In this document: piece by piece, positions 12,301 to 24,300 of the stretch
Numbering within the stretch: the stretch's first letter is position 1
Layout of the letters: each line of letters begins with the position of its first letter
Source: Symsagittifera roscoffensis
Taxonomy: Eukaryota > Xenacoelomorpha > Acoela > Convolutidae
Assembly (NCBI RefSeq): GCF_963678635.1
Contig: NC_087064.1
Coordinates: 65,527,548 to 65,591,547, forward strand
Direction: 5' to 3'
Length of the DNA stretch: 64,000 nucleotides
Program-made: the position numbers and the translations under genes
The notes under the pieces: generated by a model
Database searches by the model: none
Told to the model about the DNA's origin: nothing
Seen by the model: only the letters and a program-made list of their open reading frames with translations

Positions 12301-15300
12301 GAGGCAAATAATTGGATATTTTTGATCACTTACGAGACGCAGAATATATCACTTTTTAGTTTAAATGGTGCGTGGATAATAAAATTATTAATTAAACTGC
12401 ATTTTTTTACCTATGTTTAACAAACTTTGAGATAAAAATGGTTTTGATTTACATTAAAGGACAGTCGAAACACTCAAGTTTTTGATCTTATGTCAGCAGT
12501 TTTGTTGTTGTTTTTTCTTTATTGTTCTGAACTGAGAAGAAATTGAAAAATATAAGCTTTTACGCGTATCTATGATGTCGAAAGCGTAACACAAATTTTT
12601 TTCTCACAACCAAAATTGTTCTGAATTGAACCCCGGCCACATAAGTTCCCATTTGTAACACCTAGTTGTTGATATTGGCGGTCCAAAAATTGTGTTTTGT
12701 TAAATTTTCTTCATCAGAAACCATTGGAGACCAATGAAAGGGCAGTCGGAACATGCAAGGTTTTGCCATGATACACGAGGAGTCAAATGCTACAGTGAAA
12801 TTTCCAAATAAGTGAATACTTTCAAGAACACTTTTATATGGGAGTTAGGTTAGAAAAAAAAGAAGGTTTGTATTAGCACACTAAGTTGATTGACATAACG
12901 CTTTGCATATGGAGTGATTTTTAATGCAAACGAAGACCTTTTCTAGAGGATTGATCATAGCGCCACTAGTTTTTACGCACGAGCTGTTTTTGCGTCGCGT
13001 GTGTAAGCGTGCGTCGGTTTGTGACTAACCATTTCGGTGACGAAGTCGTGTCGGATGAGTCGTCTGTCGTGTGACTTCAGGAACGAGTTCAGTCCATCCA
13101 CCACGTGTTCCAACTCCTGCAGCAGTGACTCATTTGTGGGCATGTCCTTCAGACAAGACGAGTCCTAAAACACACAACGAAACAAAATTATGAAACTGTC
13201 AATCATCACGAGGCACTTAGAATAGTGGTAAGGCGTTCTCTTCTAATAGCTCTTCTGCAATTCACAGGAAAAAAAACAACAAGATGCTGACGATGATGAT
13301 GATTAATATTAAAAACAACTTTCACATCGGAATTTTGCCTCTAAATTCAGATAAAAAATCTGAAATAGCACGAGAAAGAAGATGATAATGACAATGATGA
13401 TCATTAATGATAAAATCAATAACAATACGAATTTTTTTCTCCGAGCTCTGTTCATATAAGAAACACCAAAAACGAACAGTTTGAACCAACCTAACAAGAA
13501 CTCAATGATTACTTGGCTCTTTTCCAGTTCCCCCTTTGATTTTTTCGAAAATTTAATATATGAAAACTTTTTAAAATGACTTTTCATGTTATAAACTGCA
13601 ATAAAACGTGTCAGAGTGAACAGGTGAACAAATTTTCACAAAATTTCTTACATGCAAAATGCCGTAAGAACAATTTTTGAACAATTTTATTTTGGGGGGG
13701 GGGGGTTGGGGGGGGGGGGGGTGTGGGAAACTGGAAAAGAGCCGATTACTTTAGACAAAGTTCTTAAAAAGTGCCCAAAACTTAATCTTTGTTCTTAAAA
13801 CATTTTCAAAAAAATAGAAAAAGCAAACAAGAAAATGAAAATGAACTCAAAACTAAAAACAAGGAACTGATTTTTGTTCGCCCTAGCTAGTCATAAAAGC
13901 ACACCTGTTCGTTCATGAGACTGGCTAGACTCCTGATGACCTCTTGTGCTTCTAGAAGATTCTGTCTGTCTGGACAGTCGCTCCTCATCTCACTCAAAAG
14001 ATCCTAAAAAAAGAAAGAAATCTTCGAGGCAAAACTCTTTTCATGTCAACGCCCACCCCCCTCCCTCTGTTATAGGCAACCCAATGACCTCCGCCTTGGA
14101 CTGTTTGGTTGAAGTGGTGGTGAAGTGGTTACGTATCTGCCTCTCAATCGAAAGGTCGGATGTTCGAGGCCCACCATGATCCATGTACATTGCTTGAGGT
14201 TGAGGCAACATTACACAGTCCAGAAAAATAACTGAAAAAATGAACATGGATATCTTAACCAGGGGCACAACAGTGACTCTCCGTTATGAGCTAATTTGCT
14301 CGTATGTTGGCCCTTTCCCTTGTGGAGAAATTGTTTTGTTTCTGATAAATTTTGTAAAAATCGAATAGCATATAACTTGTTTGAAAATCATAATTTTTTT
14401 CTAAAAGAAACTGGACGTAGCAAAATATAAAGGTAAGTTTCAAAGATAAAAGTTTTCGTCGCTTAAACCTATGATATCAGATTTGGCAGCATAGTTATTC
14501 AGAAAACTCGGTTGAAAACAGAAAATTATGAAGAAGAGTTTCACCGATTTTTATTTTCGATTGAACCCAAAAAACCCAGGTTTGTAATGGTGGTTCTCGA
14601 GAGAAGTAATTTCTCAGAAGTAAAACTAAAATTTTGAATTTTCGCGGGTCTCAGCTTTTTGGGTCGAAAAAAATTATGCATACTAATGTATGCATAAAAA
14701 CTTCACACAAACAAATCTTTGAGTTGAACTCAACCCAAAATTTCAGATATGGGAGGGTCTTTTTTGGTAAAACTCATAAAATTTAGAAACAAAACACTCA
14801 AAAAAACAAAAAAGAGTTTTCGAGAACGATAACTCTTAGTTTAAAAAAATTGAGAGTGGCCGTTAATGCAGGATGGCTTACCTCTACCGGTTATCTCCAT
14901 TGAACCCCCAATCTCAGTTTTGGGAGGTTAGTTTTTGAGAAAACTTTTAAAATTTTCAAAAAAAGGCCAAAAAAATCAAAAATTTGACTGTTGCGAGGGC
15001 CACCATTTTAATGTTAAAAACAGTTTGTGGTAGTCGCTTATGGAGAAGAGCCTTTTAAATCTGTAATCTTTTTTTGAAACAAAAATTTCAGATTTGGTAT
15101 GTTAGTTTTTGAGAAAACAAAAAAAAGTAATCAGTCAATTATTTCCCCCACAGACTTTTTCGAAGGCTGCAGACAAAAGTACAGCCAAAAGAGACCAGGT
15201 GAGCATGTAAGCGCACAATAAAAAAGGCAGTCTTTGTAGGGTTACCCTTTTTTTGTTACCCCTTTTTAAAAATCGGTGGAAGGGTTTTTGAGGAAAAAAA

Positions 15301-18300
15301 TTTTTTTTTTGCTAAAATTATTAAAATTTTCTCATATACTTTCATAGTACCTGCTTTTATCAAACAAAAATTTTAGGCAAACATGCCAAAAAGGACATTT
15401 GAAATTCAAATTGGTAACTGGAAACAACTTACGTAGCGGAAACAAGGCAGACAATCTTTGAGCAGACATCAGTTAGCCGAAAAAAATTATTACGTAGAAA
15501 ACTAGGAAAAGTTTCAAGTCCCCCTGAAACTACCCTGTAGTAACTACTACCACCCAGCCACTAATTAAATTTGAATTTTCATGAAGTTGAGTATATCAGC
15601 TGCCTAACAGCATCACAAGAGATTTAACTGATTTTTAAACCCGAAAAAAAATTATCCGAAAACAGTCTACATTCCGATTTGATAACGCTACGCTTATCCG
15701 CTAAATAGTTCTTTATAGAGGTGGCAATTCTTATCTAGACCAAAGGGGGTAGTTAACAAGATCCAACACCTTCCCGCAAGCGTAACAAACTGTTTTAAAG
15801 CAGATGTAAAATGTTTTAAAATCATCAAAAAACTTAACTGCACTTTTACAAGCCTATCACCAGACTTTATCGGTTGTAGGAGAAAGCGGCGTGTCACTTC
15901 GACCTAAGCATTTTCGTCTTTCCTCATTAGAGACTAGGGATTTAAGTATGAAATTACAACAGTTCATTTGTGTAGCCACATTAAAACCTCCTAAATCAGA
16001 AACATCCCTTAATAGGACAATCCAATAAATGTGATATAAATTGTATTGGCAACTAATCTAAAAGCACTTATTTTAAATGGGTAAAAAGCTTTTAAATTGG
16101 ACCGGGATAGACCTTATTTTGTTCACACTGGGTTTTCAATCAAATGTATTTGTAAAGCTTTTTTTGTGGCTTTGATACAAACTTCCCAGCTAGAAATGAA
16201 AGAGGTGATTGGCAAAATTATCAAGTGGGCTTAGGGCTGTTGCTAGTAATGGTTAGTAATAGGGAATGCGCACTAAAGCCATAAAAGGTATGTGACTATA
16301 GTGGTTGCGATTGCTAACCGAACTAAAACTATATTGGAGAAAGTGATTTGATTTATAGCATATCGTAAGCTGTGCGGGAAAACCAATGAGAGGGGGGGCG
16401 TATTGTGTTTTACCTTGATTAAAAGGAGGTATCTGGGAATGCGCTGCACCGGCTTAATCATCAGATCATCCAGCGTCAGTTTGACCTGATGTTGTCGCTG
16501 GCACACCTGAAAAAATTATCCAATCAAATCTCAGATTTTGTTACATATGTCCCCCTTATTACAAAATATGGAAAATTCGTTACAAGGTACAAAACTCACA
16601 TACGACATACGCTTATCCGTTGAACTAGTTCTTTAAAGTGGTGGCAATTATTTACTAAGATCCATGGTGGGGGGGGGGGGTAGTTAACAAGATCAAAACT
16701 CAACTCTGCAATACTATATCCCCCAAATTAGATGAGAGGAAATAAAATTGTGAACAGATTAACTTGACAGGTACAGATTAACCAGACCAATAACTTTTTC
16801 CAATCAGGTCCAGTTTCCTGCGTAAAAAGTTGCTTAAGCAACTTAAAGAAAAAAGGCGTTGCTTTTCAAAGCTTAGAATCAAAGTAGAAGTTTCGAACCC
16901 TATAAGGAGACTAGCAGTTAATTGAGTTTCTAGTTGGACAATTAACGGAATTTAAGAAATTTTCGAATGATGTATGTTGCGTATGACTCATTTAGTACCT
17001 CCATCCCGCAATGAAGGGTCAATAAGAATTGATGTCATTTCATTTGGACTTTTAATGATCTGAAAACCTAACAATTAACAAACATTGCAATAATCGACAA
17101 GAAATTCTACTTTTTTTAAAACCAAAGTCAAACAACAAAAAAAATTTTAAAAACCTGTTAAATTTTTCGAAGGCGATTTCTGGTATTTTTAGCTGATAGC
17201 GTAGAATGAATGATGGCCTTCATTAAAGTTAGTTATATTAAAAATTAGGTGAATTAGGTTGTGTGTCACAATAATTAATAATTTTGTTCTCAAGAAGGGA
17301 ACAATTTATTACTAATTTACTGAATTTCTCCAAAAATTTCCTATCTTGGAACAACACCAAAAAGGGGGTTATACACGGGGCTTACCTCGATGTACTTGTG
17401 GAACTGTGTCTTTGCCATGCAGATGTTCTTGGCCTCCATAGTCCGACTGAACTTGCAGATAAACTCCGAGTACGCCTGCCGCATCTCACACTTCGAGAAC
17501 TGAAAAGAACAAAACCAGATTCGGTGTTTAGTTTTGATCGTTTTTCAAAAACATCAAAAACACTTTTGCTTATTGACTAAATTCTATTTGGTTTCTGAGA
17601 ACTTTCTTCACAGAAGCAATAAGTCCAACTTCGAAGTCCGGTATAACAATCAGGGGCGGATATAGGATTTTCTCGAGGGGGGGGGGGGGGGGGAGATTTT
17701 CAAGAATTTTTTGAAAATTTTGTTGACCTTTTTTTAGGTCGACCAATTTTGATTTTCCGAGCTCTCCCAAAATAATATAAAGACCCTGGTTTGGCAAAAT
17801 TTTATGCGCGGCAAGCAGTTTTGAAAAAACAGGCCGAAAAAAGCGTCCGCCCAAGCCGCCCCCCTAAATCCGCCCTTGGTTATCCTTATTTTTTCAAAAG
17901 CCTGTAGTTTTTGTCAAGGTAAAAACATGTCATTATGCAATTGATAGTTTGAATGAAATGAAAACATAGACAACAGACAAACTGTTTTAACAAAGTTTTG
18001 CTCAAAAAACGTTTAAGAACTTCGTACAACAAATTAGGGGAAAACAACACACAAATTTATACGCCAAATAAAAAAAAACGAGCGTCAACAAAAATGTGGT
18101 TTAAAAAACTATCATTAAAATTAGATTTTCACTTTTAATTGGAAAATCATTTGCTTGAAACTTTTGAACAGTTTTAATTAATTATAGTCTCAGCCATGAG
18201 CCACGGTTATTTAACAACTGACAGTTTATAATCATTTGTTTATTCATGACCAAATTTTAAGCAACAACGGGTGTCATGAGAATTTATAGTTTTTATTTTG

Positions 18301-21300
18301 TTGTGTTTTTTTTCCCGCGGCTTAAAAACGTTATGGTAGAATGAATATCCAACTGATTTGGACCACAAATGCCTATTCTTTGGGTTATTGAACCTTTGGG
18401 GACCCCTTGGGGGACCCTTTGAAACATTAACCCCTCTGTGAAATATTAACCTGCATTTGTTCAAAATTTATTCATTTGGCAATTTGAGGGCAAAAAATAT
18501 TTTAAAAAATCCGTTTCTTTGCGGCTTAGAACATCAAAAATCATTTAAAAAAAGATATAGTAAAGTTAATTTGATGAAATATCTGTAGAGGGAACTGGAT
18601 AGGCGCTTAAGAGCGTTATGAGCATAAGAGCTAGAGCTAAGACAATTGTGCAGCCACCACGTTTTGTATTTTTTTTTCAGAGTTGGGCTGAGCTACAAAT
18701 CTGGCAGGCATATGTAGGTACATGTGCATAGATCTATCACCACATCTTCATTTTGCAAGGACGATGTTATCAGACAAGGACGAAATCAGGAGGCGGGGAT
18801 TCAAGGACTCGAAACATCGCCATTTGGGACTTTTTACGACAATCAAATTATAATTGTACACTAATTTTCAAAATTTAAAAAAACAATTTCTTGTTCAAGT
18901 TTTCTTTAATATCCAGCAACTGTGCGTGTACGTGAGCACTTGATTTACAGTTGAAAAAATTGCGCAGCTGAAATCAATTTTTTTTCTCAAACTTGATAAA
19001 ACACATTTGAAAAATTCTTCCATGCGCGTGTTCTTAAACGTTTTTGTAAATCTAAGGTTTCGTACTGCAGTCGACTAACTGATAATTTTGTGTTGTATAA
19101 AAAACCGTATTCCTGTCTGTATTGCTCGGACTCCTTCCAAGATGAACCTAAGATTATTTAATTAAGTGAGGTGTGTTCACTTTTAATCAAATTGGTTCAA
19201 CGAAAGCGACAAATGAATGGAACAATGGTACTCGTGTAAAACAGCATACCCGCAACGACATGACAAGGATGAAAACAGGCGCGGATCTAGGAATTTCTCG
19301 AGGGAGGGCGGATTATTTCGAAACTTTGTCGACCTTTTTTTAGGTCGACCTAATCGATTTTCTGAGCTCTCCCAAACCACTATAAAGACCCTAATTTGAC
19401 CAAGTTTTCTGCGCCGCAGGCAAATTTACAAAAAAAAACAAACAAAAAAGGCGTTATTAGGCACTTTTTGGAAAATTTTGACCGCATTGTTTTTGGCGTG
19501 CGCTCCCCCCTCAAAGTTAGCATAAATTGGCGCGCAGGGCACCCTTAGAAAAAGTTGCGGTTCCGTCAGCCAAAAATGGAAATCTCAAAATAGTTCAAAG
19601 GGGGACCCTTTGGGTCGGCAGGAGGTCGAATCCGTGGGAGGAGGGGGAGAAAGGGGCGTCCATCCCCCAGCACCCCACTAAATCCGCTACTTGACGAGCA
19701 TATATTGGAACAAGACTGTTCGTATCAGGGCGAAGCTCTGGATGTCCCGCCTGTCTTTTGAGGTCTTTGAAGCGGTGTTAGCTTTAAAAGATGAAATTTT
19801 TGGAAAAGAAAAAAACTACAAAAATTTTGAGCTTTTCTAAATCATCCCCCAACACGCCACATGAAGAACAAAGTGAAAATTTTCGCTTCAAATAACAAAT
19901 CAATTATGGCAAATAAGCTTCCTTCAACCATTCTGGCTCTTTTCCAGTTTCCCACCCCCCCCCCCCAAATTTCAAAATAAAGCTATTCAAAAATTGTTCA
20001 CGTGGCATTTTACATGAAAGAAATGTTCTGAAAATTTGTTCACCTGTTCACGCTGACACGTTTTAATGCTTTTTATATCATAAAAAATTATCTTTAAATA
20101 AGTTTTCATACATTAAATTTCCAAAAAATCAAAGGGGGAGAGCTCGAAAAGAGCCCGACTTCTAAGACGGAATGTAAGACGGATTATAAGTTAGTAGCGC
20201 AAAATATATCGCGCTTCAAATGTCCCAAATTGGCCAAGATGGCAATCTTTGAACCCCCATATATTTATGAAAAATGATCACAAGTAAATTAATTTTTTAA
20301 ATTTAAGCTCAAGACAACAATATTTTTTGAATGATAATTAAAAAATTCTGTCAAAAATGGCTACTTAAAAAGTCGAAATTTGTCAGAAGAAAAAAAAACC
20401 ACCCCGAGCACAAATAGTTCGTTAATTTTGTTTCGAAAGTCAGAACAAAAAGATATATTTTGTATATAGCTAAGTATTAAATAGAGCAAAGAGCATGCCT
20501 CAGTCCAATTTGAAATTATTTTGAATTTCGATCATAAGTCTCCGTTTACGCGTTAATACCACGAATTATAACGCGCATTAACTGTCCCAAATTGACCAAA
20601 TTGACAACATTTAAACCCCCTTAATTTCACAAAAAAAAATGATTACTTCAATTAAAAGAGGTGCTTGAATTTTTCAATTCAAGCATAATTTATTCATTTT
20701 CTTGATAGTGTTGACAATTTTGATAATTCTTTTATTCAATTAGCCCATCTGAATAAAAAAATATTAATTTTTTTCTGCTCTTATACCATTCTGCTTATTG
20801 CTCCTACTCCCTTTCAATTGATCAATATCAAAGAAAGCCGCGTTACGAAATGTCGCTTGATACGATAGTCGCCTATTACGAATAGTCGCCTTATGAAAAA
20901 TTAAGAATCGTCACTTTCTACGATTTGTTTCTACGAATATTTGGAAAATCCCCAAAAACTGCATCTCATCTAATTTCGCTCAAGCATGAAAAGAATGGGA
21001 AGTTGCAAGAAAGTCAAGTTTATTTCCGTTTTGATTTCAACCATGGCATTTTTGACTTTCTTCATAGATTAAGTTCATGTCGATCGTAATTTTCAAGACT
21101 TATCTTTAAGATGGACTCGTTAAATAGTAAAGCTTAAGGGCAGACAAAATCAGGCATAAAAATTCAGATATAAAATCGTTACGCCTTATTCGTTTTCCAG
21201 GTAATTAGCTGATAGAACGACAGACTAGACATCCTTAAAACCAATTTAACTACAGAATTGAATTAAACGACCGCAAAATGCCACAAGAAAGGATTTTTGC

Positions 21301-24300
21301 AGACAAATTTTGCAAAAACAGCAGCATTTTGCGGCTTATTTCCGTAATTCAGAATGAAAAATGTCCCAAAGATTAAAAAGTACTGTCAATCCAATTGCAG
21401 ACATTGAAATCGTAATTAAACCGCCTGAAAGACTATGGTCAGTATTTTTAAAATAATTTTCCGAATTTTGATGAGAAAGAACAAAATACGGAGGCTAGCG
21501 ATGATTTTTCTCTGAACAATTTCAGTGATCAAATATTTTTTGAGGAACAATGAACTTTTACGCAAACCTGAAACCATCGGCTTGACGTTTTCTCATTATA
21601 TTCACAGCCAAGTTTTATAGCTCGGTAAAAATGATTTTTCGAGCTCCCCCATAACACTATGAAGACCCTTATTTCCCAAGATTTCGAGCTAGAATGGACG
21701 TTAGAGAGCACTTTTTGAAAGTTTTGATGAAAATAGATTTTTTCAGCGCTTTTTTACTCCTTAAATTTAATACATATTGATGTGAATTGCGCTTTACAAA
21801 ATTCTGAAGATTATTCGACTAAAATGGATGTCAAATATTGATATTGAAGGGGTGATATTTTGGGTAACGAGGAGGTCAAATATCAAAATTTGCTATCGGA
21901 AAAATCGTTCAGTTTTTTATCTGATACGGTTATTAACAAAACACCGAGCTCGACATTATCCTCGCACCGATACTACTACCGACATCCGACCCGGACATCT
22001 TTTGGCTACAGTTGGAAACCAACAGCTTTCATCTCAAGAAAAACGGCCTCAATAAGTATTTCAAACAGCGTCCAAAAATAAGTGCGCAGGCAAAAATTCT
22101 ACACCCATTTTAACAAAATTATGCGAATTGTTTCAGTTAAAAGTAGCATTTCATATTTAAAATTTTTTCACTATATCGAATTCCTAATTGTCGATGGTGT
22201 ACCGCCGTTTTCCAATCGCCAAAATTACTCGCGGCTATTTCCTATAAAAGAGTAGAGTAGAAAGCTAAAAGCGAAAATAATATCATAGCTCACAATGTCC
22301 AGAAGTAGTTTCCCAATGGCAAACGGCTCCCTCAAACAGTTCCCCCCGTCACCCGCAGCTGCCGTGGTCCCTCCTGCGATAGACGAAGTCGAACAGGTGT
22401 TGTTGTTGTTATTGTATTCAAGTGTCGACGAGGAGGAAGTGTAAGATGATGAAGTCATGGCCTCGAGGCGTTCGAGGAGTTGTCGGTGCAGCTGCAGTAT
22501 CTGGGGGAACTTGAACAGCATGTAGTGTAATAGGTGCTCTTCGCATATTTCGGTTCTGTTTTGAAGAGGCTTCAGGCAAAGCTAGAAACAAATAAACGAA
22601 CGATTCACATTTAAAAAAAATAAGTTTGCTGAATTTGACTATTTAATTCTATCTTTTTTTTTGCTCTCAATTAGAGTTACTGTCCAATTGTTGGCAATAC
22701 CGGTGATCTTGGGATTTTGAATCGGCCAAAAAAGAAGTGATTTTGATGTTAGTTAGAGTTTTTCACCCATTTTTACGCGTTGAATCTTTTATCAGCATGT
22801 TAAAAGACATCTGTTAAATTTGGTTTCTAAGGTCAGGAGGAGCAGTTTTGGGTTAATTGACTTTGTTTTTGCTGGCAAGGATATTGTCATTATAAACAAT
22901 TTAATGGATGTAGAATTTTAAATCATAATACAAATTAACAAATTCAATTGAATGACAAATTTGTTGCCAAAAAGTCCAAAAATTCGTACGGCATCAAGAT
23001 AAATTAAAATTTTTTATGGAAAAGCGATGAAAAATACCGAAAATTGACTTTAAAAAAAATTTCTGAAAAAATTCGGAATAAGCATCTTTGTATTTGCGTT
23101 GCTCATCTTTGCTCATGCTAAGTACTGCAATTTTTTTAAATCACAATGTGGATAATTGTCTATATTAAATGCCAACTTTTTGGTAACTAGGTTTTTTGGT
23201 CAACGAATTTGAAAGAAAATAATGTCGTAAACATCAGTAAAGACAGAATTGGGGCAATGCTGAGACCTGTTGAGAAAAGATTTTAACAGTTTTCATCGAG
23301 ACTTCTAGCAGCACTGACTGCAGACGTTTCCTGACCAACTATTATGTTTGGAACTGCGTCAAATTTATGCATCTTTTAACGCCATTAAACGCTTTTAACA
23401 AAATAATTTCAATTTTTCCACATTTTGAGTTTTTGAAAATTATGAAAAGTTGCTATCTGAACTGACAATTAGTGGTAAATTTTTTGTCTCTTTGTCTGAG
23501 AAAATTGATTCCATTCCGGAACTAATAGTTAAGCACTCATGTCTAAATAACTACAGAGGCGGTTTTTAGTCTTTTAGAAGTTTTAAAGTTTTTAGAGATT
23601 TTTGTGTCCAATGACAGCTCCTCACTCGGTTGGTTAGAATTTGGTTGCTGACTAAAAATATGCTCAAATTAACACAACCTAGATGCATTTGTCGTTTTAC
23701 CAATTGTTAAATGAAAGAAAGATAGCCGGTTACTGTGCAAGTAGCACAGAAGGTCCCGATTAAAGTTTTAAAAAAATACAAAAAGTTCAACTCAGTGTCT
23801 TTTTTTGCTTATTGGGATTAAAAGATCTGAACAGAAAAAAACTTAGGCATATTTAACAGCCATAGTAAAATAGGCCTATTGAAAAACAATTTTAAAAAAA
23901 AAACTTAAAAAATTCAAAAATTTTCCAAAAATGTTTTCAATTTTTTCTTTGCCGAACTTTTGATTCCCAAATTGACGCTAAAAAAACTCCAAAAACCAAC
24001 CTTACTTGAATAATGTCTTTGTAATGTCTTTCAAATTACGACTGAAAGGGCTTTAATATGATATATCACTCAATCCATTCTGGTGATTATTTGTGGTACC
24101 TGATTTTGCAAGAAAAACAAATAGAAAAAAATAATGCACCCAAATACACGATTCTTCCACATTTTTCAAATGGTCGGAACAATCATTACACTTACAAAGT
24201 AAAGTGAATCACAACAAAATGTTTTAATCAAAGCCAATAAAAACTCAATAAAAAAATATCAGCAAGCATTAGTTTCTTGTCTAGGGGCCTACATTGCTCC

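Larger units (their letters stand above)
6886..13029. other. Intron 13 (6.1 kb)
   Basis: Contains a hAT-like MITE (6940-7170), family-2 repeats (9287-9812, 10690-11240 and end fragments near 12453-12510 and 12731-12785), a hAT-like MITE (10190-10598) and a CTGTGCAAGTA motif near 9010. No coding sequence is seen in the rest. Confidence 0.6.
17500..22293. other. Intron 9 (4.8 kb)
   Basis: Contains hAT-like MITEs at 17651-17878 and 19276-19693, a family-2 repeat (19712-20440) with a nested MITE (19935-20155), a further family-2 fragment near 20515-20640, a decayed hAT-like piece near 21630-21720, and a coding-like plus-strand stretch at 21939-22112. Confidence 0.6.

Noticed and set aside
13209-13262. 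tRNA-like stretch in intron 12
   Set aside because: An A-box-like piece is present, but no B box or cloverleaf could be drawn.
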